From assembly GCF_000015265.1 (NCBI RefSeq), contig NC_008699.1, forward strand, positions 868,001-932,000: a stretch of 64,000 bases of DNA, written 5' to 3'. The position numbers and the translations under genes are program-made. Below are positions 41,815 to 52,026 of this stretch, in pieces. Numbering within the stretch: the first letter of the stretch is position 1; every line of letters starts with the position of its first letter. The DNA is from Nocardioides sp. JS614. GTDB taxonomy: Bacteria > Actinomycetota > Actinomycetes > Propionibacteriales > Nocardioidaceae. The notes under the pieces were generated by a model. That model did not search any database. It was not told the DNA's origin and was given only the letters and a program-made list of their open reading frames with translations.

Positions 41815-42665
41815 GACCGAGCCGGGCCTACCTCATCTGGATCCACGTGGCCGCCGTGGTCATGGCGCTGGTCGTCCTCGCCCCCTTCGCCTGGCTGCTG
41901 ATCTCCAGCATCTCGCCGTCCTCCGAGCTGCTCTCGCCGCACCCGCACTGGTGGCCCGACCACCCGACGCTCGAGCGGTACCGCGCGATCTTCTCCTCCG
42001 GCAGCGGCGGCGGGGACGTGGCCGCCAACTTCCGCGCCGCGATGATCAATAGCTTCGTGGTCGCGTCCGCCACCACCGCGGTCTCGCTGGTCGTCGGCGT
42101 CCTCGGGGGCTATGCCTTCGCCCGCCTGCGGTTCCGGTTCCGGCGGACCTCGCTGTTCGCGTTCCTGGCGATCTACATGCTCCCCCCGATCGCCCTGGTG
42201 ATCCCGCTGTACCTGGCGCTGGCCAACCTCGGGCTGCTGGACACGAAGATCGGCCTCGTCATCACCTACGGCTCGATCGTCACCCCGTTCTGCCTGTGGA
42301 CGATGAGCAACTACTTCCTGAGCCTGCCCGCCGGCCTCGAGGAGGCCGCCCGCGTCGACGGGGCCAGCCGGATGGGGGCGCTCTGGTGGGTGATCCTCCC
42401 GCTCGCGCGGCCGGGGATCCTGACCACCGGCATGTTCGGGTTCCTGCTGGCCTGGGACGAGTTCCTCTACGCCCTGATCTTCACCTCGAGCACGGACGCG
42501 AAGACCATCCCGGTCGCCATCGCCGAGTTCACCGGCAAGCACTCCTCCGACTTCGGGCTGATCGCCGCCGGAGGAGTGCTGGCCACCATCCCGCCCGTCA
42601 TCCTCGCGCTGGTCTTCCAGCGCTACATCGTCGGAGGCCTCACCTCCGGAGCAGTGAAAGGCTGA
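41811..42665 (+). CDS. ABC sugar transporter permease (MalG type)
   Basis: This 284-residue permease with six hydrophobic helices has an EAA loop in LEEAARVDGASRMGALWWVILPLARPG. The ATG at 41811 overlaps the first permease stop, so the two are coupled. The next gene begins six bases after its stop. Its neighbours assign it to import of a sugar or amino-sugar compound. Confidence 0.9.
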   Translation: MRPSRAYLIWIHVAAVVMALVVLAPFAWLLISSISPSSELLSPHPHWWPDHPTLERYRAIFSSGSGGGDVAANFRAAMINSFVVASATTAVSLVVGVLGGYAFARLRFRFRRTSLFAFLAIYMLPPIALVIPLYLALANLGLLDTKIGLVITYGSIVTPFCLWTMSNYFLSLPAGLEEAARVDGASRMGALWWVILPLARPGILTTGMFGFLLAWDEFLYALIFTSSTDAKTIPVAIAEFTGKHSSDFGLIAAGGVLATIPPVILALVFQRYIVGGLTSGAVKG

Positions 42666-42671
42666 TCACGA

Positions 42672-43658
42672 ATGCGATTCCCCGATGGCATCGACGCGCA
42701 ACCGGAGGTGCTGCGGACCAGCGCCGCAGCCGTCCGCGAGGCGCTGCAGCGGATCCCCCCGATCGCCGAGGACGCCGTCGTGGCGCTGGTCGGCATCGGC
42801 GCCAGCGAGCACGTGGCGCGAAGCGCGGCGCCGACCTGGCGGGCCCTGGGCATCCGGGCCTTCGCCCTCTCGGCCACCGAGCTGCTCGACGCCGACCGCC
42901 CGGTCGCGGACGTCGTCGTCGCGATGAGCGAGTCCGGGCGCAGCACCGAGACGGTGACCGCGCTCGAGCGCACCACCGGGCGACGCATCGCGATCACGAA
43001 CTTCCCCGACTCGCCGCTGGGCGCCTTGGTGGACGAGGTCATCGCGCTGGACAGCGGACCGGACAGCCCCGTCTACACGACCGGGTACACCGCGACCATC
43101 CAGGCGATCGGGCTGCTCGGCGAGCACTGGGCGGGGGCCCGTGCCGACTGGTCCGCCCTGCCGGACCTGGCCGCGCAGGTGATCGCCTCCGCACGGCCCG
43201 CAGTGGAGGCGGTCGCCGAGCGGTTCGACCGGGCCCGGATCATCGACGTCGTCGGGTCGGGCGCCTCGATCACGACGGTCGGTGAGGGCGCGCTCCTGCT
43301 GCGGGAGGCCGCTCGGGCCCTGACGGCCGCCCACGAGACCCACAACTACCTGCACGGCCCGATGGAGCCCCTCGACCCGAGCGTGTGCTGCGTCGTGGTC
43401 GGAGCGGGGCGCGAGGTCCGGCTCGCCCGCGAGGTGAGCGCCCTCGGCTGCACAACTCTCCTGGTCACGACCGACGACATCGACGCGGACGAGAACCTGG
43501 TCCCGATCCGGCTCCCGGAGCCGCCCTCGCCGCTCGCCCGCACCGTGCTGGAGATCCTGCCGCTGCAGCTCCTCGGGTGGAGCCTGGCGAGCCGCCGCGG
43601 ACTGCGGGCCGACGGCTTCCGGTACGAGCAGGACGACATCAAGCTGGGTAGTCGATGA
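42672..43658 (+). CDS. SIS-domain sugar-phosphate enzyme
   Basis: This 328-residue protein has two SIS domains: VVALVGIGASEHVARSAAPTW with MSESGRSTETVTAL in the first half, and DVVGSGASITTVGEGALLLREAARALTAAHETHNYLHGPMEP in the second. It resembles the isomerase half of GlmS and the FrlB and AgaS groups, which deaminate or deglycate amino sugar phosphates. The glutamine domain is missing. With the kinase encoded next it suggests use of an amino sugar or fructosamine. It overlaps the kinase gene by four bases. Confidence 0.85.
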   Translation: MRFPDGIDAQPEVLRTSAAAVREALQRIPPIAEDAVVALVGIGASEHVARSAAPTWRALGIRAFALSATELLDADRPVADVVVAMSESGRSTETVTALERTTGRRIAITNFPDSPLGALVDEVIALDSGPDSPVYTTGYTATIQAIGLLGEHWAGARADWSALPDLAAQVIASARPAVEAVAERFDRARIIDVVGSGASITTVGEGALLLREAARALTAAHETHNYLHGPMEPLDPSVCCVVVGAGREVRLAREVSALGCTTLLVTTDDIDADENLVPIRLPEPPSPLARTVLEILPLQLLGWSLASRRGLRADGFRYEQDDIKLGSR

Positions 43659-44602
43659 CCCGATCGGTCCATGTCCTGGGCAACGTCCAGCTCGACGTGA
43701 TCGCCACCCCGGTCACGCGGCTGCCGGACCCCGGGGGAGACGACGTCATCGACCACATCTCCGTCCGCCCGGCCGGAGCCGCGGGCAACGTCTCGCTGGC
43801 CCTCGCGGGCCTCGAGGTGGCGCACCGGCTGTTCGGGGCGGTCGGCGACGACCAGGCCGGACGCTGGGTGGCGGCCGAGCTGCGCCGGGCCGGCCTCGGG
43901 GACGACCTCCAGGTGGTCGCCGGCCAGGAGACCGGCATCTCGATCGCGCTCGAGGCCCCCGGCCGGGAGCGAGCGTTCCTGACCGCCCACGGTGTGCTGA
44001 GGACGTACACGCAGGCCGACGTGCCCGCCGAGGCGACCGCGGCCGACCTCGTGATGCTCACCGGCTACTTCTCGCTCCCGGGGCTCCGCGGGGCCGGGAC
44101 CCTCGAGATCCTGCGGCGGGCGCGGGCGCACGGCGCCCGCACCCTGTTCGACACCGGATGGGACCCCGACGACTGGCGGGGCGACGCCGGCCGGGAGGTG
44201 CTCGCGATCCTGCCGTCGGTCGACATCTTCTTGCCGAACGAGCCGGAGGCCCAAGCGCTCACCGGCGAGGCCGACCCGGAGGCTGCCGCGGACACGCTGC
44301 AGCGCGCCTGCGGCGGCTGGGTCGTCGTCAAGCTCGCCGAGCGCGGTCTGGTCGCCCGAGGCCCGGACGGTGCGCGGCTGCGGCTCGCGGCGCCGCCCGT
44401 GGTCGCGAAGGACACGACCGGCGCCGGCGACAGCCTCGCTGCGGGGATGCTGGCGGAGCTGGTCGAGCACGACGACATGGCGCAGGCCCTGGCGACCGGC
44501 GTACGCGTCGCGTCGACGGTGATCGGCCGGGACTCGCTCGCGAGGTACCCCTCCCGTGCGGAGCTGCTCGGTGTCGAGGAGACCGTGCCACCCCTTTCTT
44601 GA
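43655..44602 (+). CDS. PfkB-family sugar kinase
   Basis: This 315-residue ribokinase-like protein starts VHVLGNVQLDVIATPV, has the substrate-loop motif RPAGAAGNVSLALAGL, and carries the C-terminal catalytic DTTGAGDSLAAGMLAEL with the base Asp. It should phosphorylate the sugar that the SIS enzyme uses or makes. Its stop codon lies inside the FurA box of the downstream fur gene. This makes the sugar operon and the oxidative stress operon neighbours without a spacer. Confidence 0.88.
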   Translation: MTRSVHVLGNVQLDVIATPVTRLPDPGGDDVIDHISVRPAGAAGNVSLALAGLEVAHRLFGAVGDDQAGRWVAAELRRAGLGDDLQVVAGQETGISIALEAPGRERAFLTAHGVLRTYTQADVPAEATAADLVMLTGYFSLPGLRGAGTLEILRRARAHGARTLFDTGWDPDDWRGDAGREVLAILPSVDIFLPNEPEAQALTGEADPEAAADTLQRACGGWVVVKLAERGLVARGPDGARLRLAAPPVVAKDTTGAGDSLAAGMLAELVEHDDMAQALATGVRVASTVIGRDSLARYPSRAELLGVEETVPPLS

Positions 44603-44617
44603 CTCATTCCAGAAAGG
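44593..44617. promoter_or_regulatory. FurA box upstream of furA-katG
   Basis: A perfect inverted repeat CCTTTCT-N11-AGAAAGG contains the actinobacterial FurA box core CTTGACTCATTCCAGAAA and sits 16 bases upstream of the Fur ATG. It overlaps the end of the pfkB coding region. In mycobacteria the same sequence controls furA-katG under peroxide stress through metal-bound FurA. The match is strong and specific. Confidence 0.85.
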
Positions 44618-44633
44618 TCGCAAGACTGCGGCC

Positions 44634-47385
<2,752 letters not shown>

Positions 47386-47574
47386 GCCTCGTTCCACCGA
47401 TTTGCGGCGTCGCGAGCGTCACCAGATGGGTGCGCTGGCAAGGCGTCCGGCGCGAAGGCATACCAGGGCGTCTATCGAGCGTCGGCAACGCAGCCAGCGT
47501 GCCCAGATGGTGGCGCGCAGCAGGCGGAAATCGGTGGATCGAGGCCGAGCCCCGAAGCACCGCGCGACGGACAG
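47386..47574. other. intergenic DNA after katG, no gene seen
   Basis: The stretch from the katG stop to the hairpin shows no ORF with a ribosome site or recognisable motif. A 91-codon frame from 47402 is rich in Arg and Ser, has no match to any family I know, and looks like an accidental open frame. The same holds for 47695-47898, upstream of the small membrane ORF, where the open frame overlaps the DUF981 gene antisense. Confidence 0.6.
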
Positions 47575-47616
47575 CGCCCGTTCGGGCCGACTCGACCGGG
47601 TCGGCCCGAACGGGCG
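47575..47616. terminator. hairpin terminator between katG and the small membrane ORF
   Basis: A 17-base perfect stem (47575-47591 paired with 47600-47616) closes an eight-base loop; the arms start CGCCCGTTCGGGCCGAC. There is no long T run, as often in high-GC actinobacteria. It lies about 190 bases after katG and seven bases after the stop of the convergent small ORF, so it can serve both directions. Confidence 0.75.
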
Positions 47617-47622
47617 TCCAGG

Positions 47623-47694
47623 TCAGGACGCCGCGCGCATGGCGGCGGCAAGCGCCAGCACGATCAGCACGAAGTAGACGGCGTTCCAAGTCAT
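47623..47694 (-). CDS. putative 23-residue single-helix membrane peptide
   Basis: A 24-codon frame encodes MTWNAVYFVLIVLALAAAMR plus three residues. The chain is almost entirely one hydrophobic helix with a charged end, as in small subunits of membrane complexes or regulatory peptides. It is followed at once by the strong hairpin at 47575-47616, which would be an ideal terminator for it. No clear ribosome site is visible, and so short an ORF can arise by chance. Coding status rests on composition and the terminator. Confidence 0.4.
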   Translation of the reverse strand: MTWNAVYFVLIVLALAAAMRAAS

Positions 47695-47898
47695 GGCCGA
47701 TGCCAATCGACGGGGCCCGTGGGCCGGAGGGACAAGGCGGGACAGCCGCCCCCTCACTCGCTGTCTACCGCCCAGCGTAGCCCCTGCGCGCCTGCGGTGG
47801 TCGGACCGCGCCGGTCGACGCGGGAGGTCGTGCGGACAGCGTGACCGCTCGCTTCGTCCGGCTGGCTGTGAGTGTGGCGTTGCGGCCCGGACATGCCC

Positions 47899-47927
47899 GG
47901 AGCCCCGAGGGTTCGCCTCGGGGCTCC
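47899..47927. terminator. hairpin terminator after the DUF981 gene
   Basis: A perfect 12-base stem GGAGCCCCGAGG/CCTCGGGGCTCC closes a five-base loop, 65 bases beyond the stop of the minus-strand DUF981 gene. No other gene on either strand ends close by, so it is assigned to this gene. Confidence 0.75.
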
Positions 47928-47992
47928 AGGTCTGTCGCAGTCGGCGCGACCGGGTGGGTCGAGGCCCGCTCAGGGCCGACCGGACGACCGGC

Positions 47993-48691
47993 TCACCACT
48001 TGTGCATCGTGCCGTGGGAGATGTTGTAGTACATGCCGATGTGCGTGTAGAAGTTCATCGCGCCGAAGAGCAGGAACACCACGCCGCCGATCACCCAGGC
48101 CCAGACGGCCCAGCGCAGTAGCTGTGGGCGGTCGGTCCACAGCGCGATCGCGAAGAGCAGCGCACCGAGGGCCACGATGCCCCAGAGCCCGCCGAGGAAC
48201 AGCGCCTCGAGGATCGGCCAGTCGCCGAACCGGCCGCTGATCGGCTCCACCGCCGGAGCGGCACCCAGCTGGAAGCGGACGAACGCGATGGCCAGCACGG
48301 CCATGCCGAGGCCGAGCGCACCCACGAAGATGCCGGCCGGCTTGAGGGCCGCGAGAGCCGTGGCGTTCGCCGTACCGACCTCGCCGTCGAAGAGGACCCG
48401 GTGCCGCCACAGGTACACCGCGGCGAGCAGGAGCAGCGCGCCGAAGCCCGCGGCCGGCTGACCGAACGCGATGTTGGCGTACTCGAACCCGCCGTCGCCG
48501 AACGGCCAGGTCAGCGTGGTGTGGAGACCGGTGACGAGAAGCAGTCCACCGGTGATGCCGAAGAATGCGGCCCAGGCCTCGCTCGCGATCCGCTTGTTGC
48601 GGATCAGGTCGGTCAGGAACGCTGCGAATCCGAGAAGCCCTGCGCCTGCGGTGATGGCGACCAGCTCGTTGTAGACGACCACTGCACTCAC
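47993..48691 (-). CDS. DUF981-family membrane protein
   Basis: This 232-residue protein has about seven hydrophobic helices, matching the DUF981 family in its length and ends: YNELVAITAGAGLLGFAAF at the start and FYTHIGMYYNISHGTMHKW at the C-terminus. Function in this family is unknown. The GTG at 48691 lies close behind an AAGGAAAG purine stretch. The upstream region has a dyad in what may be the promoter spacer, so it is probably regulated. A hairpin terminator is found at 47899-47927. Confidence 0.78.
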   Translation of the reverse strand: MSAVVVYNELVAITAGAGLLGFAAFLTDLIRNKRIASEAWAAFFGITGGLLLVTGLHTTLTWPFGDGGFEYANIAFGQPAAGFGALLLLAAVYLWRHRVLFDGEVGTANATALAALKPAGIFVGALGLGMAVLAIAFVRFQLGAAPAVEPISGRFGDWPILEALFLGGLWGIVALGALLFAIALWTDRPQLLRWAVWAWVIGGVVFLLFGAMNFYTHIGMYYNISHGTMHKW

Positions 48692-48724
48692 TCTTTCCTT
48701 GCTCCGCCGGCTCGTCGCCAGCAA

Positions 48725-48751
48725 TTAGTTGAAGGTTGTACTAACCTCAAC
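48725..48751 (-). promoter_or_regulatory. probable promoter/operator of the DUF981 gene
   Basis: On the minus strand TTGAGG and TAATTG lie 17 bases apart upstream of the GTG at 48691. An inverted repeat TTAGT-N10-ACTAA (48725-48744) and an imperfect GTTGAAGGTT/AACCTCAAC repeat (48728-48751) overlap the spacer. The region is AT-richer than its surroundings. The binding protein is unknown. Confidence 0.4.
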
Positions 48752-48822
48752 GCACGGCTGTAGCGAATATTCCGGGGAGCGGCGATCGAGTACCGGCGAG
48801 CCGGCTTCGGGCCGGGTCGGCC

Positions 48823-49095
48823 CTAGGGCTGACGCGTCCGCCGCGCGCTGCGCTGCTCGTGTCGCGCGGCGCGCAGCCGGCGCAGGCGCCGGACCAGTCG
48901 GGGGGCGTGGACCTCGGCGGCGGGCAGGTCGATCAGGCGGTTCAGCAGCTGGTGGTAGCGGGTCGGTGTGAGGTCGAAGCGCTCGCGCAGCACGGCGTCC
49001 TTCGCGCCGACGTGGGCGACCCAGTCGCGCTCGAACTCGAGGATCTGCCGGTCGAGGTCGGTGAGGTCGGTGAGCTCGGGGCTGTCGGCGGGCAT
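48823..49095 (-). CDS. DUF3263-family protein
   Basis: This 90-residue protein has the DUF3263 pattern: LTDLDRQILEFERDWVAHVGAKDAVLRERFDLTPTRYHQLLNRLIDLP, a helix-turn-helix-like segment, followed by a highly basic tail (RLVRRLRRLRAARHEQRSARRTRQP). Actinobacteria usually keep one copy; a DNA-binding role is likely but unproven. The start MPADSPEL was preferred over a Met two codons earlier. It is downstream of the PPOX gene on the same strand. Confidence 0.82.
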   Translation of the reverse strand: MPADSPELTDLTDLDRQILEFERDWVAHVGAKDAVLRERFDLTPTRYHQLLNRLIDLPAAEVHAPRLVRRLRRLRAARHEQRSARRTRQP

Positions 49096-49138
49096 GCCCA
49101 AATCGTGTCATCCGGCCGCGCGCGCCCACGGGAGGGGG

Positions 49139-49537
49139 TCACGCGTTGCCGAGGAAGCGGTCCACCTCGATCCGGACGGCGACCCGCAGCGGGTTCGGCC
49201 GGGGCGGCCGGTAGCGGGTCGCGTAGCGCTCCATCGCCCGGCGTACCGCCGCCTCGTCCTCGAGCACCTCGCCCCGTCCCTCGATCGTGGACCACCGCCT
49301 GCCGTCGACCTGGCAGACCGCCAGGGTCGGGGTGCGGCGGATGTTCTGCGCCTTGCGCGACGTGCCGGACGTGATCACCCAGGCGCAGCGCTCGTCGGGG
49401 TCGACGGTCACCCCCACCGGTACGACGTGCGGCCGGCCGTCCTCGCGCAACGTGGTCAGCGTGCACAGGTGCCGCTCGGTCCAGAAGCCCAGCAGGTCCT
49501 CGGGGAACGCATCCCATCCCGGTCGCCACGACGTCAC
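49139..49537 (-). CDS. PPOX-class (flavin or F420) split-barrel oxidoreductase
   Basis: This 132-residue split beta-barrel protein has the pyridoxamine-phosphate-oxidase-like pattern: ERHLCTLTTLREDGRPHVVPVGVTVD, AWVITSGTSRKAQNIRRTPTLAVCQVDGRRWSTIEGRGEVLED. In actinobacteria proteins of this length often use F420. No particular substrate can be named. The GTG at 49537 is the first start in the frame that fits the fold. It is divergent from the Clp-N-like gene. Confidence 0.82.
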   Translation of the reverse strand: MTSWRPGWDAFPEDLLGFWTERHLCTLTTLREDGRPHVVPVGVTVDPDERCAWVITSGTSRKAQNIRRTPTLAVCQVDGRRWSTIEGRGEVLEDEAAVRRAMERYATRYRPPRPNPLRVAVRIEVDRFLGNA

Positions 49538-49623
49538 GCGGCGATCCTGCCATGCGGGCCGCCACCGGTCCGATCTCACTCCGGGCGGTGGCGCCGCGGG
49601 CCGCCGGGGAGCACGATCGGGGC

Positions 49624-50058
49624 ATGGGGGACACGGCTCCCGAGGACCTGCTGCGCGCCCTGCTCGACGACGCGACGGTCGGTGCCGTGCTGTCGGCGGC
49701 CGGCTCGTCCGCAGCGGATCTGCGGGTGGCCGTCGAGCGCCGGTGGCTGGCCCGCCTCGACCGGGAGGTCGACGACGAGCTGCTGCGCGGTCGCCGGGTC
49801 GACGTCGGGGCGCTGCTGCGGGCCCTCAACGAGGGTGCGCCGGCCCTGGGCCGGCTCCCCGCGGACGCCCGGGCCGTGCTGGGCCGGGCGGTACACGAGT
49901 CCGCGAGCCTGCACGCCTCGTGCATCGGCGCCGAGCACCTGCTGATCGCCCTGGTGGCCGGCGCGGACCCGGTCGTCGCGCCCGCTGCCGCCGAGCTGGG
50001 GCTGCGCGCCGCCACCGTCCGCGGGGTCGTCGCCCGGCGCGGTCCGCGGGTGGGCTGA
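49624..50058 (+). CDS. Clp N-domain-like protein
   Basis: This 144-residue protein ends in a segment resembling the second half of a Clp N-terminal repeat (ADARAVLGRAVHESASLHASCIGAEHLLIALVAGADPVVAPAAAELGL). The first part is helical and lacks a clear repeat. There is no AAA ATPase domain. Stand-alone ClpN proteins may act as adaptors for the Clp machinery. The ATG at 49624 follows a GGGG run and was preferred over an upstream one that overlaps the divergent gene. Confidence 0.65.
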   Translation: MGDTAPEDLLRALLDDATVGAVLSAAGSSAADLRVAVERRWLARLDREVDDELLRGRRVDVGALLRALNEGAPALGRLPADARAVLGRAVHESASLHASCIGAEHLLIALVAGADPVVAPAAAELGLRAATVRGVVARRGPRVG

Positions 50059-50099
50059 CCCGGATCCGCCGGCGGGCGGGCTGCTGGCAGGATCGGAGC

Positions 50100-51143
50100 A
50101 TGACCTACGCCGCCGCTCCCGACCGCTACGAGTCCGACGCCACCGGGATGCGCTACCGCTTCACGGGTCGCAGCGGGCTGCAGCTGCCACTGATCTCCCT
50201 GGGGCTGTGGCAGAACTTCGGTGACGACCGGTCCGAGGACAACCAGCGTGCGATCCTGCGCCGCGCGTTCGACCGCGGCGTGACCCACTTCGACCTGGCG
50301 AACAACTACGGCCCGCCGTACGGCCGGGCGGAGGAGAACTTCGGCCGCTACCTCCGCGACGACTTCGCGCCCTATCGCGACGAGCTCGTGATCTCCACGA
50401 AGGCCGGCTACGACATGTGGCCCGGGCCCTACGGGCAGGGTGGCGGCTCGCGGAAGTACGTCCTCGCCTCGCTCGACCAGTCGCTGCGCCGGATGGGGCT
50501 GGACTACGTCGACATCTTCTACAGCCACCGGTTCGACCCCGACACCCCCGTCGAGGAGACGATGGCGGCGCTCGACCAGGCGGTGCGGCAGGGCAAGGCG
50601 CTGTACGCCGGCATCTCGTCGTACTCCGCCGAGAAGACCAACGAGGCCGCCTCGATCGCCCGCGAGCTCGGCACCCCGCTGCTGATCCACCAGCCGTCGT
50701 ACTCGATGCTCAACCGGTGGATCGAGCAGGACCTGCTCGACGAGCTCGAGCAGCAGGGGATGGGCTGCATCGTCTTCTCGCCGCTCGCCCAGGGCCTGCT
50801 GACCGATCGCTACCTCGGCGGCGTCCCGCAGGACTCTCGTGCTGCACGCCAGAACTCCTCGCTGCCGGGCGACCACCTCGACGACGCCACCCTCGGGCAC
50901 GTCCGCCGGCTCGACGAGATCGCGCGGGCTCGTGGCCAGAAGCTCGCCCAGCTCGCGCTGCAGTGGTCGGTGCGTGACCCGCGGGTCACCTCCGCTCTGA
51001 TCGGGGCCAGCTCGGTCGAGCAGCTGGACACCAACCTCGACGCGCTGACCTTCCCGGACCTGACGGCCGACGAGCTCACGGCCATCGACGAGAACGCCGT
51101 CGAGGCGGGGATCAACCTGTGGGCACACTCGTCCGAGGACTGA
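50100..51143 (+). CDS. aldo/keto reductase, L-glyceraldehyde 3-phosphate reductase (YghZ) type
   Basis: This 347-residue TIM-barrel protein has the tetrad positions in HFDLANNYGPP (Asp, Tyr), VISTKAGYDMWPGPYG (Lys) and IFYSHRFDP (His). The PGPYGQGGGSRKYVLASLDQSLRRM segment and GINLW ending are typical of YghZ/GpR and the Kv-beta-like group, which use NADPH to reduce aldehydes including methylglyoxal and L-glyceraldehyde 3-phosphate. The ATG at 50100 has a GGAG-like site. It stands alone on the plus strand. Confidence 0.9.
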   Translation: MTYAAAPDRYESDATGMRYRFTGRSGLQLPLISLGLWQNFGDDRSEDNQRAILRRAFDRGVTHFDLANNYGPPYGRAEENFGRYLRDDFAPYRDELVISTKAGYDMWPGPYGQGGGSRKYVLASLDQSLRRMGLDYVDIFYSHRFDPDTPVEETMAALDQAVRQGKALYAGISSYSAEKTNEAASIARELGTPLLIHQPSYSMLNRWIEQDLLDELEQQGMGCIVFSPLAQGLLTDRYLGGVPQDSRAARQNSSLPGDHLDDATLGHVRRLDEIARARGQKLAQLALQWSVRDPRVTSALIGASSVEQLDTNLDALTFPDLTADELTAIDENAVEAGINLWAHSSED

Positions 51144-51444
51144 TCGCCCGGTCCCGGCTGTGCTCTGATCGCGGGCACCCGACCGGCGCCGGCGCCGCGA
51201 GCAGGGCGCCCGTCAGGATGTCGATCACGCCGCGCTCCGTGCCGTAGAGCGCGCTCGGGATCGTCTCGAGGGCGCTCCGCCCGGGGCTGCTATCCGGCGC
51301 TGCGGCTGTCGGCGATGACCCCGGGTAGGCCTCGGCCAGGCCGTGGACGCCCGCGTCCGCGCCCGCTGGCGAATCGGGCAGCCCCGTGATCGCGGGCCTG
51401 TGGAGAACCGTCGACGCGGTCCGTCAACGGGGAATGCTCCGCCC
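51144..51444. other. intergenic DNA, no gene supported
   Basis: Some 300 bases lie between the aldo/keto reductase and the lipoprotein gene. Both strands have open frames here, and one minus-strand frame reads like protein in part (ALETIPSALYGTERGVIDIL), but no start site, ribosome site or family match could be found. It may be a remnant of a lost gene. Confidence 0.45.
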
Positions 51445-51984
51445 ATGGATGCTCAGGTATGGAGGCTGCCTCGCCGCGGCGGCGGGCCCGGCCGACTCGT
51501 CGTCGCGCTCGTCCTCTCCACGGTGCTCGCGGGCTGCGCGTACGCCGGCGACCCACCCGACCGGGACGTCGAGACCGCCGACGGCACGATCGCGCTCGAC
51601 CTCCCGGCCGGCTGGGGGCGATCGCCCGACCCGGTCGAGCCACCGACCGTGCTGCTGGCCGAGGGGACCGGCGACGAGCACCTCGTGGTCAGCCTGTTCG
51701 AGGGCGCGGACACCGCCGAGCAGCGGGCGATCGAGGCGGCGGTGCGGTACATCGACTCCTACGGCCTGCCGTGCCGGCGGCTCGACGACAACCCGATCTG
51801 GGACGGCCCGGTCCTCGACTGTCGCGACCAGACGCGCCGGCCCTGGATGCACAAGGTCCTGGTCCCGATCCCGGGCGAGGGCGTGAGCGCCCTGCTGCTC
51901 GTGCAAGCCGAGGCGGACTCCTGGGACGAAGCGGTCGACGTGGTGAAGCCAGTCCTCGACTCGTTCCTCTGGGCCGAGCCGTAA
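51445..51984 (+). CDS. putative lipoprotein, unknown function
   Basis: This 179-residue protein begins with a basic, hydrophobic signal peptide and a lipobox at LAGCAYAG (residues ~28-35), so the mature chain is likely attached to the outer face of the membrane. The rest is a mixed fold, DVETADGTIALDLPAGWGRSPDPVEPP, with two cysteines in LPCRRLDD and LDCRDQ that may form a disulfide. No family was recognised; the DLPAGW segment resembles small secreted domains of mycobacterial lipoproteins. It is followed after 42 bases by the ABC-F gene. Confidence 0.7.
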   Translation: MDAQVWRLPRRGGGPGRLVVALVLSTVLAGCAYAGDPPDRDVETADGTIALDLPAGWGRSPDPVEPPTVLLAEGTGDEHLVVSLFEGADTAEQRAIEAAVRYIDSYGLPCRRLDDNPIWDGPVLDCRDQTRRPWMHKVLVPIPGEGVSALLLVQAEADSWDEAVDVVKPVLDSFLWAEP

Positions 51985-52026
51985 TCGAGGTGCCGGGCCG
52001 CACCGCGTGCAGGACAATCGTGCGAC

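Noticed and set aside
47693..48121. Open plus-strand frame of about 140 codons
   Set aside because: It overlaps the DUF981 gene antisense, is Arg/Pro-rich and lacks a ribosome site or family match.
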